A stretch of 64,000 bases of DNA. Source: Chitinophaga qingshengii (GTDB lineage: Bacteria > Bacteroidota > Bacteroidia > Chitinophagales > Chitinophagaceae). This document shows, piece by piece, positions 50,619 through 61,338 of the stretch. How positions within the stretch are numbered: the stretch's first letter is position 1; every line of letters begins with the position of its first letter. Below the pieces are notes generated by a model that saw only the letters and a list, made by a program, of their open reading frames with translations, did not search any database and was not told where the DNA came from. The stretch lies in the NCBI RefSeq assembly GCF_014529935.1, contig NZ_JACVFC010000001.1:3596001-3660000 (forward strand). The letters run 5' to 3'. A program made the position numbers and the translations under genes.

Positions 50619-51737
50619 ATGAAATTTATTGTTTCTTCCTCTACTTTATTAAAACAATTACAACAGATCAGCGGTGTTATCAATTCTAACACAGTATTAC
50701 CCATACTGGAGGATTTCCTGTTCCTGATTGATAAAAATGAGCTGACCGTAGTTGCAACTGATCTTGAAACCGTTATGCGGGTGAAGCTGGAGGTGGAAGC
50801 CAAAGAAAACGGGCGGATCTGTATCCCGGCTAAAATTTTGATGGATTCCCTGAAAAATTTGCCGGACCAGCCACTGACTTTCCACATTGATCTGAACTCC
50901 TACGCCGTAGAAATCACTTCAGACAATGGTAAGTACAAAGTGATGGGAGAAAATCCGGAAAACTTCCCCAAAGAACCAGCTGCAGATGACACTACTTCTT
51001 TCACGCTGACATCTACAGCCCTGGTAACAGCTATCAACAAAACGCTCTTCGCCGTTAGCAACGACGATCTCCGTCCGGCTATGACCGGCGTGTTCTTCGA
51101 ACTGGGCACCGATAGCCTCACTTTTGTGGCAACGGATGCACACCGCCTGGTGAAGTACGTAAGAACAGATGCGAAATGCCCGCAGGCAGACAGCTTCATC
51201 GTTCCCAAAAAACCGCTGAACCTGCTGAAATCCGCCCTGCCGGACAACGACACAGAGATCAAGGTTTCTTACAGCCAGAACCACTTCTTCGTGCAACACG
51301 AAGGCGCCCAGATGATCTGCCGCCTCATCGATGCCCGTTTCCCGGACTATAAGGTAGTAATCCCGAAAGACAACCCTTATCGTCTGACTGTGGTAAAAAG
51401 CGATTTCCAGAACGCCCTGAAACGTGTAGGCGTATTCGCCAACAAAAGCACCAACCAGGTAGCGCTCAATATCACCGGCACCGAACTGCAACTCTCCGCA
51501 CAGGATGTGGATTTCTCCTTTGAAGGTAACGAACGTATGAGCTGCCAGTACACCGGCGAAGACATGCAGATCGCCTTCAACGCTAAATTCCTCATCGAAA
51601 TGCTGAACGCTGCGGAAGGGGATGAAGTAAGCATCGAACTGGCTACTGCCACTAAAGCAGGCATCCTCAAACCTTCTGAAAAAGAAGAAAATGAAGACCT
51701 CCTCATGCTGGTAATGCCACTCATGCTCAACAACTAA
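50619..51737 (+). CDS. dnaN: DNA polymerase III sliding clamp (beta subunit)
   Basis: A 372-aa protein of normal length, made of three similar clamp domains. It begins MKFIVSSSTLLKQLQQISGV and ends in LLMLVMPLMLNN, the characteristic C-terminal MPM/R-like strand that forms part of the partner-binding pocket. The ring-shaped dimer holds the replicative polymerase on DNA. dnaA and recF are not adjacent, so this is not a canonical oriC neighbourhood. The 382-bp upstream region holds its promoter and a foldable leader. Confidence 0.97.
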   Translation: MKFIVSSSTLLKQLQQISGVINSNTVLPILEDFLFLIDKNELTVVATDLETVMRVKLEVEAKENGRICIPAKILMDSLKNLPDQPLTFHIDLNSYAVEITSDNGKYKVMGENPENFPKEPAADDTTSFTLTSTALVTAINKTLFAVSNDDLRPAMTGVFFELGTDSLTFVATDAHRLVKYVRTDAKCPQADSFIVPKKPLNLLKSALPDNDTEIKVSYSQNHFFVQHEGAQMICRLIDARFPDYKVVIPKDNPYRLTVVKSDFQNALKRVGVFANKSTNQVALNITGTELQLSAQDVDFSFEGNERMSCQYTGEDMQIAFNAKFLIEMLNAAEGDEVSIELATATKAGILKPSEKEENEDLLMLVMPLMLNN

Positions 51738-51800
51738 TTACCCGCTAAAGCGAACGGCTACACTAAAAGCCATTTGCTTATATTTAAAAACTTATATATA

Positions 51801-51831
51801 AAGCAATCTCTTCCAAAGAGGTTGCTTTTTT
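51801..51831 (+). terminator. dnaN terminator
   Basis: AAGCAATCTCTT pairs with AAGAGGTTGCTT (one G-U pair) around a 3-nt loop, followed by TTTTTT. About 65 bases after the dnaN stop. Confidence 0.88.
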
Positions 51832-52049
51832 CTTTGCCTGTGGCGGAAAAGAGCGCTTATTTATTCCTTAAAATGTCGTAATTTTTCATCGGGGTAAATA
51901 GAAAAATACAGCTTAAAGGACAGTAGGAAAGTTATCTATTCATTTATATTCTCCCCGCATATCCACCCGTTTGATATTGTTGGCCTGGCCGGAAAACCTC
52001 GACGTAATTAGCAGAGATCAATTATTCCCTGATATATACCTTACCAGCT

Positions 52050-52892
52050 ATGGTAACGTTTTTCGAACATATTCCGTCTTCTTACCGTACCGCTATCCTG
52101 GTAGGCGGTTTACTGCTGCTGTGGATTATCGAAGGTATCATTCCCCGCTTCCGGTTCTCCGGCAGCAAATACCGCCATGCCGGTACCAATCTTTTTTTTA
52201 CCCTCACCACCATCGTCATCAACACCGGGTTTGCCTTCCTCATCGTGAAAGCATCCCAATGGACCAGTAATACCCATTTCGGGGCGTTATACTGGCTTCG
52301 CCTGCCTCTTTGGCTACATGCGGTGCTGGCCATCCTGATGCTGGACCTGATAGGCGCTTACCTCATCCACCTGGTGCAACATAAAATCGCCTGGATGTGG
52401 CAGTTCCATAAAATACATCATATCGACACACAGATTGATGCTACCACCGCCTTACGCCATCACCCGGTAGAAAGCCTCTTTCGGGTGGCCGCCCTTTTAG
52501 CAGCCATCCTTTCCATGGGCATCCCCTTTTGGATGGTCATGTTTTACCAGTCACTCTCCGCGTTCATGTCGCAGTTCAATCACGCCAACATCCGGCTGCC
52601 CAAATGGCTCGATAATAGCCTCAGCTGGCTCATCGTATCACCCGACATGCACAAGGTACATCATAGCCATTACCAGCCGGAAACGGATTCCAATTATGCC
52701 AATATCTTCTCGATCTGGGACCGCCTCTTCGGCACCTTTATTTTTATTCCCGATACCACTTCCATCCGGTACGGACTGGACGAATACCAGGACCACCGCT
52801 ACCAGGAAGTAGGGCCATTGTTGAAAGTTCCCTGGGAACAACACACTGTAGCAGAAAACGATAAGATCAGTGGAGCAGGCAGTAAACTGTAG
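52050..52892 (+). CDS. Sterol desaturase / fatty acid hydroxylase family membrane protein
   Basis: A 280-aa integral membrane di-iron enzyme. Membrane segments lie at about 13-30, 48-65 and 85-110. The histidine clusters that bind the two irons are all present: HLVQH, HKIHH (in FHKIHHIDTQ), LRHHP, and HKVHHSHY near residue 205. Such enzymes hydroxylate or desaturate fatty acids, sterols or sphingolipid-like chains at the inner membrane. In Bacteroidota a fatty-acid or sulfonolipid substrate would fit, but this is inference. Confidence 0.92.
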   Translation: MVTFFEHIPSSYRTAILVGGLLLLWIIEGIIPRFRFSGSKYRHAGTNLFFTLTTIVINTGFAFLIVKASQWTSNTHFGALYWLRLPLWLHAVLAILMLDLIGAYLIHLVQHKIAWMWQFHKIHHIDTQIDATTALRHHPVESLFRVAALLAAILSMGIPFWMVMFYQSLSAFMSQFNHANIRLPKWLDNSLSWLIVSPDMHKVHHSHYQPETDSNYANIFSIWDRLFGTFIFIPDTTSIRYGLDEYQDHRYQEVGPLLKVPWEQHTVAENDKISGAGSKL

Positions 52893-52929
52893 ACAGTCCC
52901 ATTTACCTGTTTATTAAATCCGAATATAT

Positions 52930-53181
52930 ATGCAACACTCAACAACACTCGCAAAAACAACCTGTATCGCAGCTTTGGTGATCGGCATTCTTTCAGCAGC
53001 CTTTGCTTTTACTACCAAAACACCGGCCTATTCCATTACTACCGGTGCAGTAGCAACTGTTATCGGCTTCGTATCCCTCTATGTGGGCAGAAAAAATATT
53101 GATGATATGCAGCTCGCCGCCGCCGGCATCTTTATGGCAGTAGTAGCCTGCCTGGTAGGACTGTGGCAAATTTATAGCTAA
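52930..53181 (+). CDS. Small three-span membrane protein
   Basis: An 83-aa hydrophobic protein with three predicted membrane helices (IAALVIGILSAAFAFTT, ITTGAVATVIGFVSLYVG, LAAAGIFMAVVACLVGLW) and short loops. No catalytic or binding motif is evident, and I do not recognise a family. It lies 37 bases after the hydroxylase gene and could be co-transcribed with it. Confidence 0.75.
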   Translation: MQHSTTLAKTTCIAALVIGILSAAFAFTTKTPAYSITTGAVATVIGFVSLYVGRKNIDDMQLAAAGIFMAVVACLVGLWQIYS

Positions 53182-53188
53182 GACATGA

Positions 53189-53662
53189 TTAATTGCTCCG
53201 GCGATAACGATCGGTATAACCTTCCGCTGCCTTCAACGGAAACAGTACCAACGACGTGTCGGACAGTTCTCTGATAATGGTGGTATCTATTACGGCAGCC
53301 GTATCTTTTACGCCTTCTGAATGGCTCCATAAAAACAGCGTGTCATTGTTTAATGTCCACTTGTCATATATCAGTGTATACATGTTGATAGACTTCGCAG
53401 TTCCGTTCCTGCGCAGCTGAAACCCCTGCATTTCCTTATCCAGGCCCGCTACGGGCTGTATCCATTTCCCTATGAGCTTAGCTGTGTCTACCCGCAGCGT
53501 ATCAGTTACAGCAGCGATGCTGTCGGTAACGCCGGCATTGCTGCTGTCTGTAACAACCAGCAAACTACTGTCATGCGCCGCCTCTTCCGGCACAGACCCC
53601 TTCTTTGGCTTACACGCTACCAATAACAATAATAGTGGCAATAGTGACGGTAACTGTTTCAT
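53189..53662 (-). CDS. Lipocalin-like lipoprotein
   Basis: From the second Met (53662) the protein is 157 aa with a lipoprotein signal (LPSLLPLLLLLVACK). A Ser/Thr/Asp-rich linker of about 45 residues leads to a small domain that begins LIGKWIQPVAGL and has alternating strands (GFQLRRNGTAKSIN, YDKWTLNNDTLFLW, DTTIIRELSDTSLVLF) ending YTDRYRR. This GxW start and strand pattern match lipocalin-like domains of Bacteroidota lipoproteins. The ligand is unknown. It converges with the small membrane protein gene. Confidence 0.78.
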   Translation of the reverse strand: MKQLPSLLPLLLLLVACKPKKGSVPEEAAHDSSLLVVTDSSNAGVTDSIAAVTDTLRVDTAKLIGKWIQPVAGLDKEMQGFQLRRNGTAKSINMYTLIYDKWTLNNDTLFLWSHSEGVKDTAAVIDTTIIRELSDTSLVLFPLKAAEGYTDRYRRSN

Positions 53663-53815
53663 TAGCATGAAACTAAATTACGAATTACCCGTATATGCAA
53701 CGGATATTTTTTACTGCGTCTGTCTTATAATGCTATCGCCTCCTCCCACTTCAGGCGTACCTCAAAATATACGCTACTTCTTTTTTTAATTATTTTTTTC
53801 CTACTTTTACCGCTC

Positions 53816-53903
53816 ACTTTAGGGGTGTTTATCCTGAGAACCAGGATAAGCTGAGATGATACCCTCAGTACCTGAAGCAGCTCATACTGCCGTAGGGAAA
53901 AGT
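53816..53903 (+). promoter_or_regulatory. TPP riboswitch (THI element)
   Basis: All conserved boxes of the thiamin pyrophosphate aptamer are present in order: AGGGGTG, CTGAGA, ATACCCTC, ACCTGAAGCAG, ACTGCCGTAGGGAA. The P1 stem is ACTTT (53816-53820) with AAAGT (53899-53903). A TACTTTTA -7-like box lies just upstream at 53802-53809. It controls the thi operon that begins 64 bases downstream, shutting it off when TPP is plentiful. Confidence 0.96.
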
Positions 53904-53967
53904 AACTGAACTTTCTCATCTTCCACACATCCTTAAAGTTTATTGTTTCACTTAAATTCCAACACGC

Positions 53968-54171
53968 ATGGAAGTGCTTGTAAACAATAAACTTTATGCG
54001 GTGCAGCAGGGAACAACCATTGCTGCGCTTCTACAGTTTATTCAACTCCCGGCCCTCAAAGGCATTGCTGTTGCGGTTAATAACCAGGTAGTTCCACGGA
54101 ACTGCTGGGCAGAACAACCGTTACAGGCTGCTGACAGTATCACAATTATCCGCGCCACACAAGGCGGATAG
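53968..54171 (+). CDS. thiS: Sulfur carrier protein ThiS
   Basis: A 67-aa ubiquitin-fold carrier ending in IIRATQGG, with the C-terminal Gly-Gly that is adenylated and thiocarboxylated before it donates sulfur to ThiG. It is the first gene after the TPP riboswitch. The activating enzyme ThiF is not in this operon. Confidence 0.96.
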   Translation: MEVLVNNKLYAVQQGTTIAALLQFIQLPALKGIAVAVNNQVVPRNCWAEQPLQAADSITIIRATQGG

Positions 54172-54221
54172 TTCGTTTAGTACATCATATTTCGTTTAGC
54201 CTTTTTCGTTATACTTCATAA

Positions 54222-56114
<1,893 letters not shown>

Positions 56115-56124
56115 AACCAGCCCT

Positions 56125-56715
56125 ATGATATGGATCATCACCTCTCCCGAACGCATACACGAAGAAGAAAAGATACTCGCCGATCTGTTGCTGGCAGGCG
56201 CACACCATGTCCTGTTACGCAAGCCTTCCTGGCAACAGGCAGATTATCTGGCCTTCCTGGATAAAACCGATCCGGCCTGGTACCCGCGTATCATCATCCG
56301 CGATTACCCGGAAGCAGCTGCCCGGTTTGGGGTAGGAGGCCTGCACCTCAGCGCCGATGTCCGTGATAACATCAGCCAGGGTGACCTGCAACGCTTTCCG
56401 CTTTGCAGCACCGGGATACACGACACCGCTGCTATAGCAGTCATGCCGCCATCTTTTACCGTACTGCTGCTCAGTCCTGTTTTCAACAGCATCTCCAAGG
56501 CAGGCTATCATGGCCGCTTCGCGCAGCCGCTGCCCGACAAGAACGGGAAACTGGTACTGGCGCTGGGAGGGGTAGATGCATCCAATATTCACCGGCTGAA
56601 AGCCTGGCAGTTCGATGGCGCCGCCCTCCTGGGCGCAATCTGGGAGAATCCAGGCAAGGCCGTCAATACTTATCAGCGAATACAATCACAATGGAACAGC
56701 AACGACCAGTCGTAA
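56125..56715 (+). CDS. TenI/ThiE-like protein
   Basis: From the ATG at 56125 the protein is 196 aa (MIWIITSPERIHEEEK...); the longest frame would start inside thiC. It is a TIM barrel of the ThiE/TenI family but departs from ThiE at key points: LLRKP for QLR.K, IIRDYPEAA for INDxxxLA, GLHLSADVR for GVHLGQ.D, and LLSPVFNSISKAG for the GPIF-T-TK strand. The pyrophosphate-binding set is incomplete, so it is more likely a TenI-type thiazole tautomerase than a second synthase. It overlaps thiD. Confidence 0.8.
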   Translation: MIWIITSPERIHEEEKILADLLLAGAHHVLLRKPSWQQADYLAFLDKTDPAWYPRIIIRDYPEAAARFGVGGLHLSADVRDNISQGDLQRFPLCSTGIHDTAAIAVMPPSFTVLLLSPVFNSISKAGYHGRFAQPLPDKNGKLVLALGGVDASNIHRLKAWQFDGAALLGAIWENPGKAVNTYQRIQSQWNSNDQS

Positions 56716-57443
56716 TGAGCTTTGCAGGCCTCGACCCCAGCGGGGGAGCAGGCCTGCTGGCAGATATCAAAACGTTTGAACAGCACCGCGTATACGGCCT
56801 GGGGATATGCACCGCCCTTACCATACAAACAGCCAGCGACTTCATTTCGGTGGACTGGCTGTCATTGCCCCGTATACTCGCACAGGCCAGGCCGCTCCTG
56901 GCAACAGAACAGGTGAACTACTGCAAAATAGGGATCATGGCCGATGTACAGGCTTTGCAGGAACTGGTATACACCATCAAATACCTGTCGCCCGGCATCC
57001 GTATTATACTGGACCCCGTACTGAAAGCCTCCGCAGGACATGCTTTCCACAACAACATACCCCGGCAGGCCTGGTTGGAACTGCTGCCGGAATTATATCT
57101 GCTCACGCCTAACTACCCCGAAGCCCGGTTGCTAACCGGCCTCGAGGATGGAGAGGCTGCCGCACAACAGCTCGCCACCCGCTGCGCCGTACTGCTCAAA
57201 GGTGGTCATCATAAGGAACGCCCTGGCGTAGATACCCTGTATGCCGGCGGCAAACTACAGCGTTTCCCCGCCGGAACACAGACAACCTTTCCCAAACATG
57301 GGTCAGGCTGTGTGCTGTCTGCCGCCATCACGGCCAATCTCGCATCAGGACAATCACTACCGGACGCCTGCGCTAACGCAAAAGCATATACGGAAAATGT
57401 ATTGTCCAGTCATTCATCTTTAACCGGATATCATCACATATGA
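56691..57443 (+). CDS. thiD: Hydroxymethylpyrimidine kinase / phosphomethylpyrimidine kinase
   Basis: A 250-aa ribokinase-fold enzyme that phosphorylates HMP twice. The start at 56691 (MEQQRPVVMSFAGLDPSGGAG) keeps the first strand; the next ATG, at 56715, overlaps the previous stop as TAATG but would remove it. Motifs are SGGAGLLADIKTF, ALTIQTAS, and the C-terminal GSGCVLSAAITANLA with the catalytic Cys/Gly-rich anion hole. It overlaps the TenI-like gene by 25 bases and thiE by ATGA. Confidence 0.95.
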   Translation: MEQQRPVVMSFAGLDPSGGAGLLADIKTFEQHRVYGLGICTALTIQTASDFISVDWLSLPRILAQARPLLATEQVNYCKIGIMADVQALQELVYTIKYLSPGIRIILDPVLKASAGHAFHNNIPRQAWLELLPELYLLTPNYPEARLLTGLEDGEAAAQQLATRCAVLLKGGHHKERPGVDTLYAGGKLQRFPAGTQTTFPKHGSGCVLSAAITANLASGQSLPDACANAKAYTENVLSSHSSLTGYHHI

Positions 57444-58069
57444 TCAGCAAACTACATTACATATCCCAGCAAACAGGCCAGCGCAGCCATCTCGACAATA
57501 TCCGGGCAGCCTGCGAAGCCGGCTGTCAATGGATACAACTGCGTATCAAAAACGAAACACCCGAAAACATACTACCCGTAGCCACCGCCGCCAAAACCAT
57601 CTGCGATGAATACAACGCCTCGCTGATCATCAACGACTATCCGCATATAGCCGTTGCCGTTAATGCCGCCGGGGTACATGTAGGGCTGCAGGACATGACC
57701 GTAGCCGAAGCCAGGGCCATCGTAGGGCCTGGCAAAATAGTGGGCGGCACCGCCAACACCTTATCCGATGTGCTCTCCCATGTAAAAAACGGCGCCAGCT
57801 ATGTAGGCCTGGGACCTTTCCGTTTCACGACCACCAAACAGAACCTCAGTCCCATTCTGGGCGTGGAAGGTTATCATTCCATCATGACCGCTTTGCGGGA
57901 ACAACAGATCAACACGCCGGTAGTGGCCATCGGCGGAATTATGACAACAGATATTCCAGCCATTCTGGAAACCGGTATTCACGGCGTAGCCGTCAGCGGT
58001 CTGATTACCCAGGCGCCCGAACAGCAGCCGCTGGTACAACATATTTATGAACTTCTAAACAAGCAGTGA
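57440..58069 (+). CDS. thiE: Thiamine phosphate synthase ThiE
   Basis: A 209-aa TIM-barrel enzyme that joins HMP-PP with the thiazole phosphate to give thiamin phosphate. The active-site motifs are intact: [39 protein letters not shown] and AIGGI. The usual SxH motif reads GTAN here. Start ATGA overlaps the thiD stop. Confidence 0.95.
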   Translation: MISKLHYISQQTGQRSHLDNIRAACEAGCQWIQLRIKNETPENILPVATAAKTICDEYNASLIINDYPHIAVAVNAAGVHVGLQDMTVAEARAIVGPGKIVGGTANTLSDVLSHVKNGASYVGLGPFRFTTTKQNLSPILGVEGYHSIMTALREQQINTPVVAIGGIMTTDIPAILETGIHGVAVSGLITQAPEQQPLVQHIYELLNKQ

Positions 58070-58845
58070 TGACACAACCATTAACCATCGCAGGCCAGAC
58101 CTTTCACTCCCGCCTGTTTACCGGCACCGGCAAATTTGCTTCCGCCTCCCTGATGGAAAAAGCCCTGCTGGCCTCCGGCAGTGAACTGGTAACCGTGGCC
58201 CTCAAAAGGGTAGACCTGCAACAACAGGCAGACGACCTGTTGCAACATCTTAACCATCCGCAGTTTCAGCTGTTACCTAATACATCCGGCGTACGTACCG
58301 CCAAAGAAGCCGTATACGCCGCACAGCTGGCACGCGAAGCACTCGAAACCAACTGGATCAAACTGGAAATACATCCCGATCCCCGTTACCTGATGCCCGA
58401 TCCGGTGGAAACCCTGCAAGCCGCCACCGAACTGGTGAAGCTGGGGTTTGTGGTACTGCCTTATATCCACGCAGATCCCGTACTGTGCAAACGCCTGGAA
58501 GAAGTGGGTACCGCAGCCGTTATGCCGCTCGGTTCACCGATCGGTAGTAATAAAGGCTTGCGCACCGCCGATTTCCTGGAAATCATCATTGCACAAAGTA
58601 ATGTGCCGGTAGTAGTAGACGCGGGTATAGGCACCCCTTCACATGCCGCCCTCGCTATGGAAATGGGCGCCGATGCAGTGCTTGTAAACACCGCACTGGC
58701 CGTCGCCAAAGACCCGGTAAAAATGGCCGCAGCCTTCAAAGCAGGCGTAGAAGCAGGCCGTATGGCCTATGAAGCCGGGCTGGCGCCTACCAGTAGCCAT
58801 GCTATCGCCTCCAGCCCGCTGGTGGCTTTTCTTGATGAAGAATAA
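58069..58845 (+). CDS. thiG: Thiazole synthase ThiG
   Basis: A 258-aa TIM-barrel protein; the ATG at 58069 overlaps the thiE stop (TGATG), and a GTG three bases earlier is possible. The Schiff-base Lys is in TVALKRVD (about residue 46-ish), with [26 protein letters not shown] and [14 protein letters not shown] motifs ([15 protein letters not shown]). It combines deoxyxylulose phosphate, dehydroglycine from ThiH and sulfur from ThiS-COSH. Confidence 0.96.
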   Translation: MTQPLTIAGQTFHSRLFTGTGKFASASLMEKALLASGSELVTVALKRVDLQQQADDLLQHLNHPQFQLLPNTSGVRTAKEAVYAAQLAREALETNWIKLEIHPDPRYLMPDPVETLQAATELVKLGFVVLPYIHADPVLCKRLEEVGTAAVMPLGSPIGSNKGLRTADFLEIIIAQSNVPVVVDAGIGTPSHAALAMEMGADAVLVNTALAVAKDPVKMAAAFKAGVEAGRMAYEAGLAPTSSHAIASSPLVAFLDEE

Positions 58846-58855
58846 AACAGCCGTT

Positions 58856-59962
58856 ATGTTTAAAGACATTTTTGAACAATATCAGTGGGAGGAAGTAAAA
58901 GCAACCATCTATTCCAAAACAGCAGCCGACGTAGAACAGGCACTGCATAAGCAGCGCCGTACCCTCGACGATTTTGCCGCGCTTATTTCACCAGCGGCCG
59001 CAGCTTACCTCCAGCCTATGGCGGAAATAAGCCACCAGCGTACCCTGCAGCGCTTTGGCAATACCATGCAGCTGTACATACCGATGTATCTCTCCAACGA
59101 ATGCCAGAATATCTGTACCTATTGCGGCTTCAGCCTCGATAATAAAATCAGGCGCAAAACACTCAGCCCGGCGGAAATACTACAGGAAACGGCTGTCATC
59201 AAGGAGATGGGATACGATCATGTACTGCTGGTAACCGGCGAAGCCCATCAACTGGTAGGACTGGACTATTTCAAAAAAACACTGCAGCTGCTGCGTCCGC
59301 ATTTCTCTCATATCTCTATGGAAGTGCAACCCATGGATGAAACAGATTACGCAGCCCTGATACCGCTTGGTTTGCATGCCGTACTGGTGTACCAGGAAAC
59401 CTATCACCAGGAAGATTATAAAAAACATCATCCTAAAGGGCGCAAATCCTCCTTCCAATACCGGCTGGAAACGCCTGACAGACTGGGCCGCGCCGGTATT
59501 CACAAAATGGGGCTGGGCGTGTTAATCGGCCTGGAGGACTGGCGTACCGATAGTTTTTTCACGGCCCTGCATCTTCAATATCTTGAAAAAAAATACTGGC
59601 AAACACGCTATAGCATCTCCTTCCCGCGCTTGCGGCCTTTCTCCGGCGGATTACAACCCAAAGTGGAAATGAACGACCGCGAGCTGGTACAACTGATCTG
59701 CGCATACCGCCTGTTTAACCAGGAAGTGGAACTGAGTATGTCCACCCGTGAAAGAGAATCTTTCAGGGACCACATCATTCGCCTGGGTATTACCAGTATG
59801 AGTGCCGGCTCCCGCACCAATCCGGGCGGATACGCCGCCGACCGGCAATCGCTCGAACAATTTGAGATTTCCGACGAACGAAGCGCCGCCGCCATTGCTG
59901 CCATGCTGAAACAAAGTGGTTATGAGCCGGTGTGGAAAGACTGGGACCAGGTATTGGGCTAA
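58856..59962 (+). CDS. thiH: Tyrosine lyase ThiH (radical SAM)
   Basis: A 368-aa radical SAM enzyme that splits tyrosine to give dehydroglycine for ThiG. The cluster motif is CQNICTYC (CxxxCxxC). The start at 58856 (MFKDIFEQYQWEEVKATIYSKT) fits the family; the longer frame overlaps thiG. Later motifs are VLLVTGEAHQLVG and TSMSAGSRTNPGGYA. Using ThiH, not the oxygen-dependent ThiO, suits growth at low oxygen, though Bacteroidota aerobes also have it. It is the last gene before the operon terminator. Confidence 0.96.
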   Translation: MFKDIFEQYQWEEVKATIYSKTAADVEQALHKQRRTLDDFAALISPAAAAYLQPMAEISHQRTLQRFGNTMQLYIPMYLSNECQNICTYCGFSLDNKIRRKTLSPAEILQETAVIKEMGYDHVLLVTGEAHQLVGLDYFKKTLQLLRPHFSHISMEVQPMDETDYAALIPLGLHAVLVYQETYHQEDYKKHHPKGRKSSFQYRLETPDRLGRAGIHKMGLGVLIGLEDWRTDSFFTALHLQYLEKKYWQTRYSISFPRLRPFSGGLQPKVEMNDRELVQLICAYRLFNQEVELSMSTRERESFRDHIIRLGITSMSAGSRTNPGGYAADRQSLEQFEISDERSAAAIAAMLKQSGYEPVWKDWDQVLG

Positions 59963-59969
59963 TATAAAA

Positions 59970-60003
59970 GAAGGTGGCACTGATGGCCACCTTTATTGTT
60001 TTT
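59970..60003 (+). terminator. Terminator of the thiamin operon
   Basis: AAGGTGGC pairs with GCCACCTT (59971-59978, 59986-59993), followed by TATTGTTTTT. It is 8 bases after the thiH stop. Confidence 0.8.
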
Positions 60004-60385
60004 CATAGCTGGTTAAAAGCAATATTACAAAGGGTATAACTTCTCTCAATCCCCTTAAAGATAAGCTGAGCAGGTATATCAAAAATCAGCAGAAAGAAAA
60101 TGAATAAAATGAACAGATTTTCTCAACGATGAACAAAAACACCCGGTTTTAACCGGTTAGTTATATTGTCCGGCAGATCGTTCAAATCACCGGCAGACAT
60201 AAAAAAGGCTGCTTCAAAATGAAGAAGCAGCCTTGTACCGAAAAATCCCGTAGTTGCCATATTACTTATAAAAATAAGTATGATTGGAATACCGCTATCC
60301 AAATGTAAATAGCTATTCCTGAACAACCGTATTTAGCTTCAGTTTGAACAAAATGAACAATAGTCATTTCGTTGCACAAAAATGT
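60004..60385. other. Intergenic region with several hairpins on the minus strand
   Basis: It holds no convincing gene. Structures are: CCGGTT-TT-AACCGG (about 60143-60156) with a T-run on its minus-strand side; the strong terminator 60201-60234; TACTTAT/ATAAGTA (60263-60280); and GGAATA..GCTAT / ATAGC-TATTCC (60286-60319). A short minus-strand frame at 60123-60326 crosses the terminator and looks spurious. Confidence 0.4.
60201..60234 (-). terminator. Minus-strand terminator, probably of the PA2169-like gene
   Basis: Perfect 11-bp stem AAGGCTGCTTC / GAAGCAGCCTT with an 8-nt loop, followed on the minus strand by TTTTTTATG. It lies about 150 bases past the stop of the PA2169-like gene, leaving a long 3' UTR that itself folds. 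Confidence 0.75.
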
Positions 60386-60847
60386 TTAATACACTACCTT
60401 CTGCATATCCCTATAGGTCTTAATGATATCATGGTCATTTCGTAACGCTTTCTGTTGATCTGCAATCAACTCCCGAATGCGATAAGGCATAGTGACATTT
60501 ACTTTCAAGGCGGCGCTGTAAGCGCTTTGCGCCGCGTCTTCCCCATATTCACAAAAAGACAGGATGGCGTGCCGGTCATGGCCTGTAAAAACTGTTTTCA
60601 CCTCCATCCAGGCACGGTATAATTTGCCGGCAGCGGTAGTGCCGAAGTGCCTTTGCTCGCCCAATGCCACCAACTCATCGTACAACTGGGAAGCATAACG
60701 ACGGCTGTCATCGATCATCCGTTGGAACAAGGCCTTCAAATCTATGTCATCAGTAGCATCTATAGCCTGTTGATATCCCTCGACCCTGTCATTATTGATT
60801 TTGACGAGGTCGCTGATTACTTCGGCGAGTACTTCTTGTTGTTGCAT
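60386..60847 (-). CDS. PA2169-family four-helix-bundle protein (DUF2383)
   Basis: A 153-aa all-helical, ferritin-like protein with the family's N-terminal LAEVISDLVKINNDRVEGYQQA, a middle LKALFQRMIDDSRRYASQLYDEL, and GTTAAGKLYRAWMEVKTVFTG before a helix with acidic residues (CEYGEDAAQSAY). The Glu/Asp placement can form a metal site as in ferritin-like bundles, but metal binding is not shown. The family is often stress-induced. The long 3' tract ends in a terminator at 60201. Confidence 0.92.
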   Translation of the reverse strand: MQQQEVLAEVISDLVKINNDRVEGYQQAIDATDDIDLKALFQRMIDDSRRYASQLYDELVALGEQRHFGTTAAGKLYRAWMEVKTVFTGHDRHAILSFCEYGEDAAQSAYSAALKVNVTMPYRIRELIADQQKALRNDHDIIKTYRDMQKVVY

Positions 60848-61102
60848 AATCCGGTAAATTTTAGGATTAAAGAATAGTATCAGTGAACAAAGGACCCAAA
60901 AATGCGACCATTTCGCATACCCCTTATTACCAGCGACTTCAGTAATCCGTCATGCTGGTGTCCGTCCGTTTTTTTCGCCGTATGGTGGAAGCGATTCCAC
61001 ACCTTTCCCGCCTCATACTGGTTTGCTATATATTGTATATAAAGGGTTTATAAGCGTTGGCATGTATTTTTTAGGAAGATAGATGAACCAAATCCTTAAG
61101 AC
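60848..61102. other. Divergent intergenic region
   Basis: It lies between the PA2169-like gene (minus) and the lmo0937-like gene (plus). Two small hairpins are visible: ACCAGC..GCTGGT (about 60930-60960) and GTGGAA-GCGA-TTCCAC (about 60984-60999). A TATTTTTT near 61062 is a one-base variant of the -7 box for the + gene. Confidence 0.35.
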
Positions 61103-61255
61103 ATGAACAACCTGTTATATTTAATCGCCGTTATACTTATAATCGGATGGATATTGGGATTCTTTGTTTATTCCGCCGGCGCCCTCATCCACGCCTTGCT
61201 GGTACTCGCTATTATAGCTATTCTCATTAATATCATCAGAGGGAGAGCAGTATAA
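61103..61255 (+). CDS. lmo0937-family small membrane protein
   Basis: A 50-aa protein with two membrane helices: MNNLLYLIAVILIIGWILGF and then ALIHALLVLAIIAILINIIRG, ending RGRAV. The sequence plan (LIAVILIIGWILGFF, GALIHALLVLAIIAIL) is that of the lmo0937/DUF5670 family, often stress-linked in Bacteroidota and Firmicutes. The function is unknown. It lies across from the DUF2383 gene, with which such small stress proteins are often grouped. Confidence 0.9.
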   Translation: MNNLLYLIAVILIIGWILGFFVYSAGALIHALLVLAIIAILINIIRGRAV

Positions 61256-61263
61256 TCATTTAC

Positions 61264-61316
61264 GAGTTACGAATTACGAATGAACGAAATATTATTTCAT
61301 TCGTAATTCGTAACTC
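61264..61316. repeat. Perfect 21-bp-arm inverted repeat of TTACGAA words
   Basis: Left arm 61264-61284, right arm 61296-61316, no mismatches, 11-nt spacer. Each arm is GAG plus two TTACGAA-like heptamers and a short tail. It lies just after the lmo0937-like stop and 22 bases before the phytase-like gene. No T-run follows on either strand, so it is not a normal terminator. Confidence 0.85.
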
Positions 61317-61338
61317 CTAATTGTTTTAAATTGCCGCC

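Noticed and set aside
60123..60326. 67-aa ORF on the minus strand
   Set aside because: It crosses a strong minus-strand terminator hairpin and has no recognisable family or start context.
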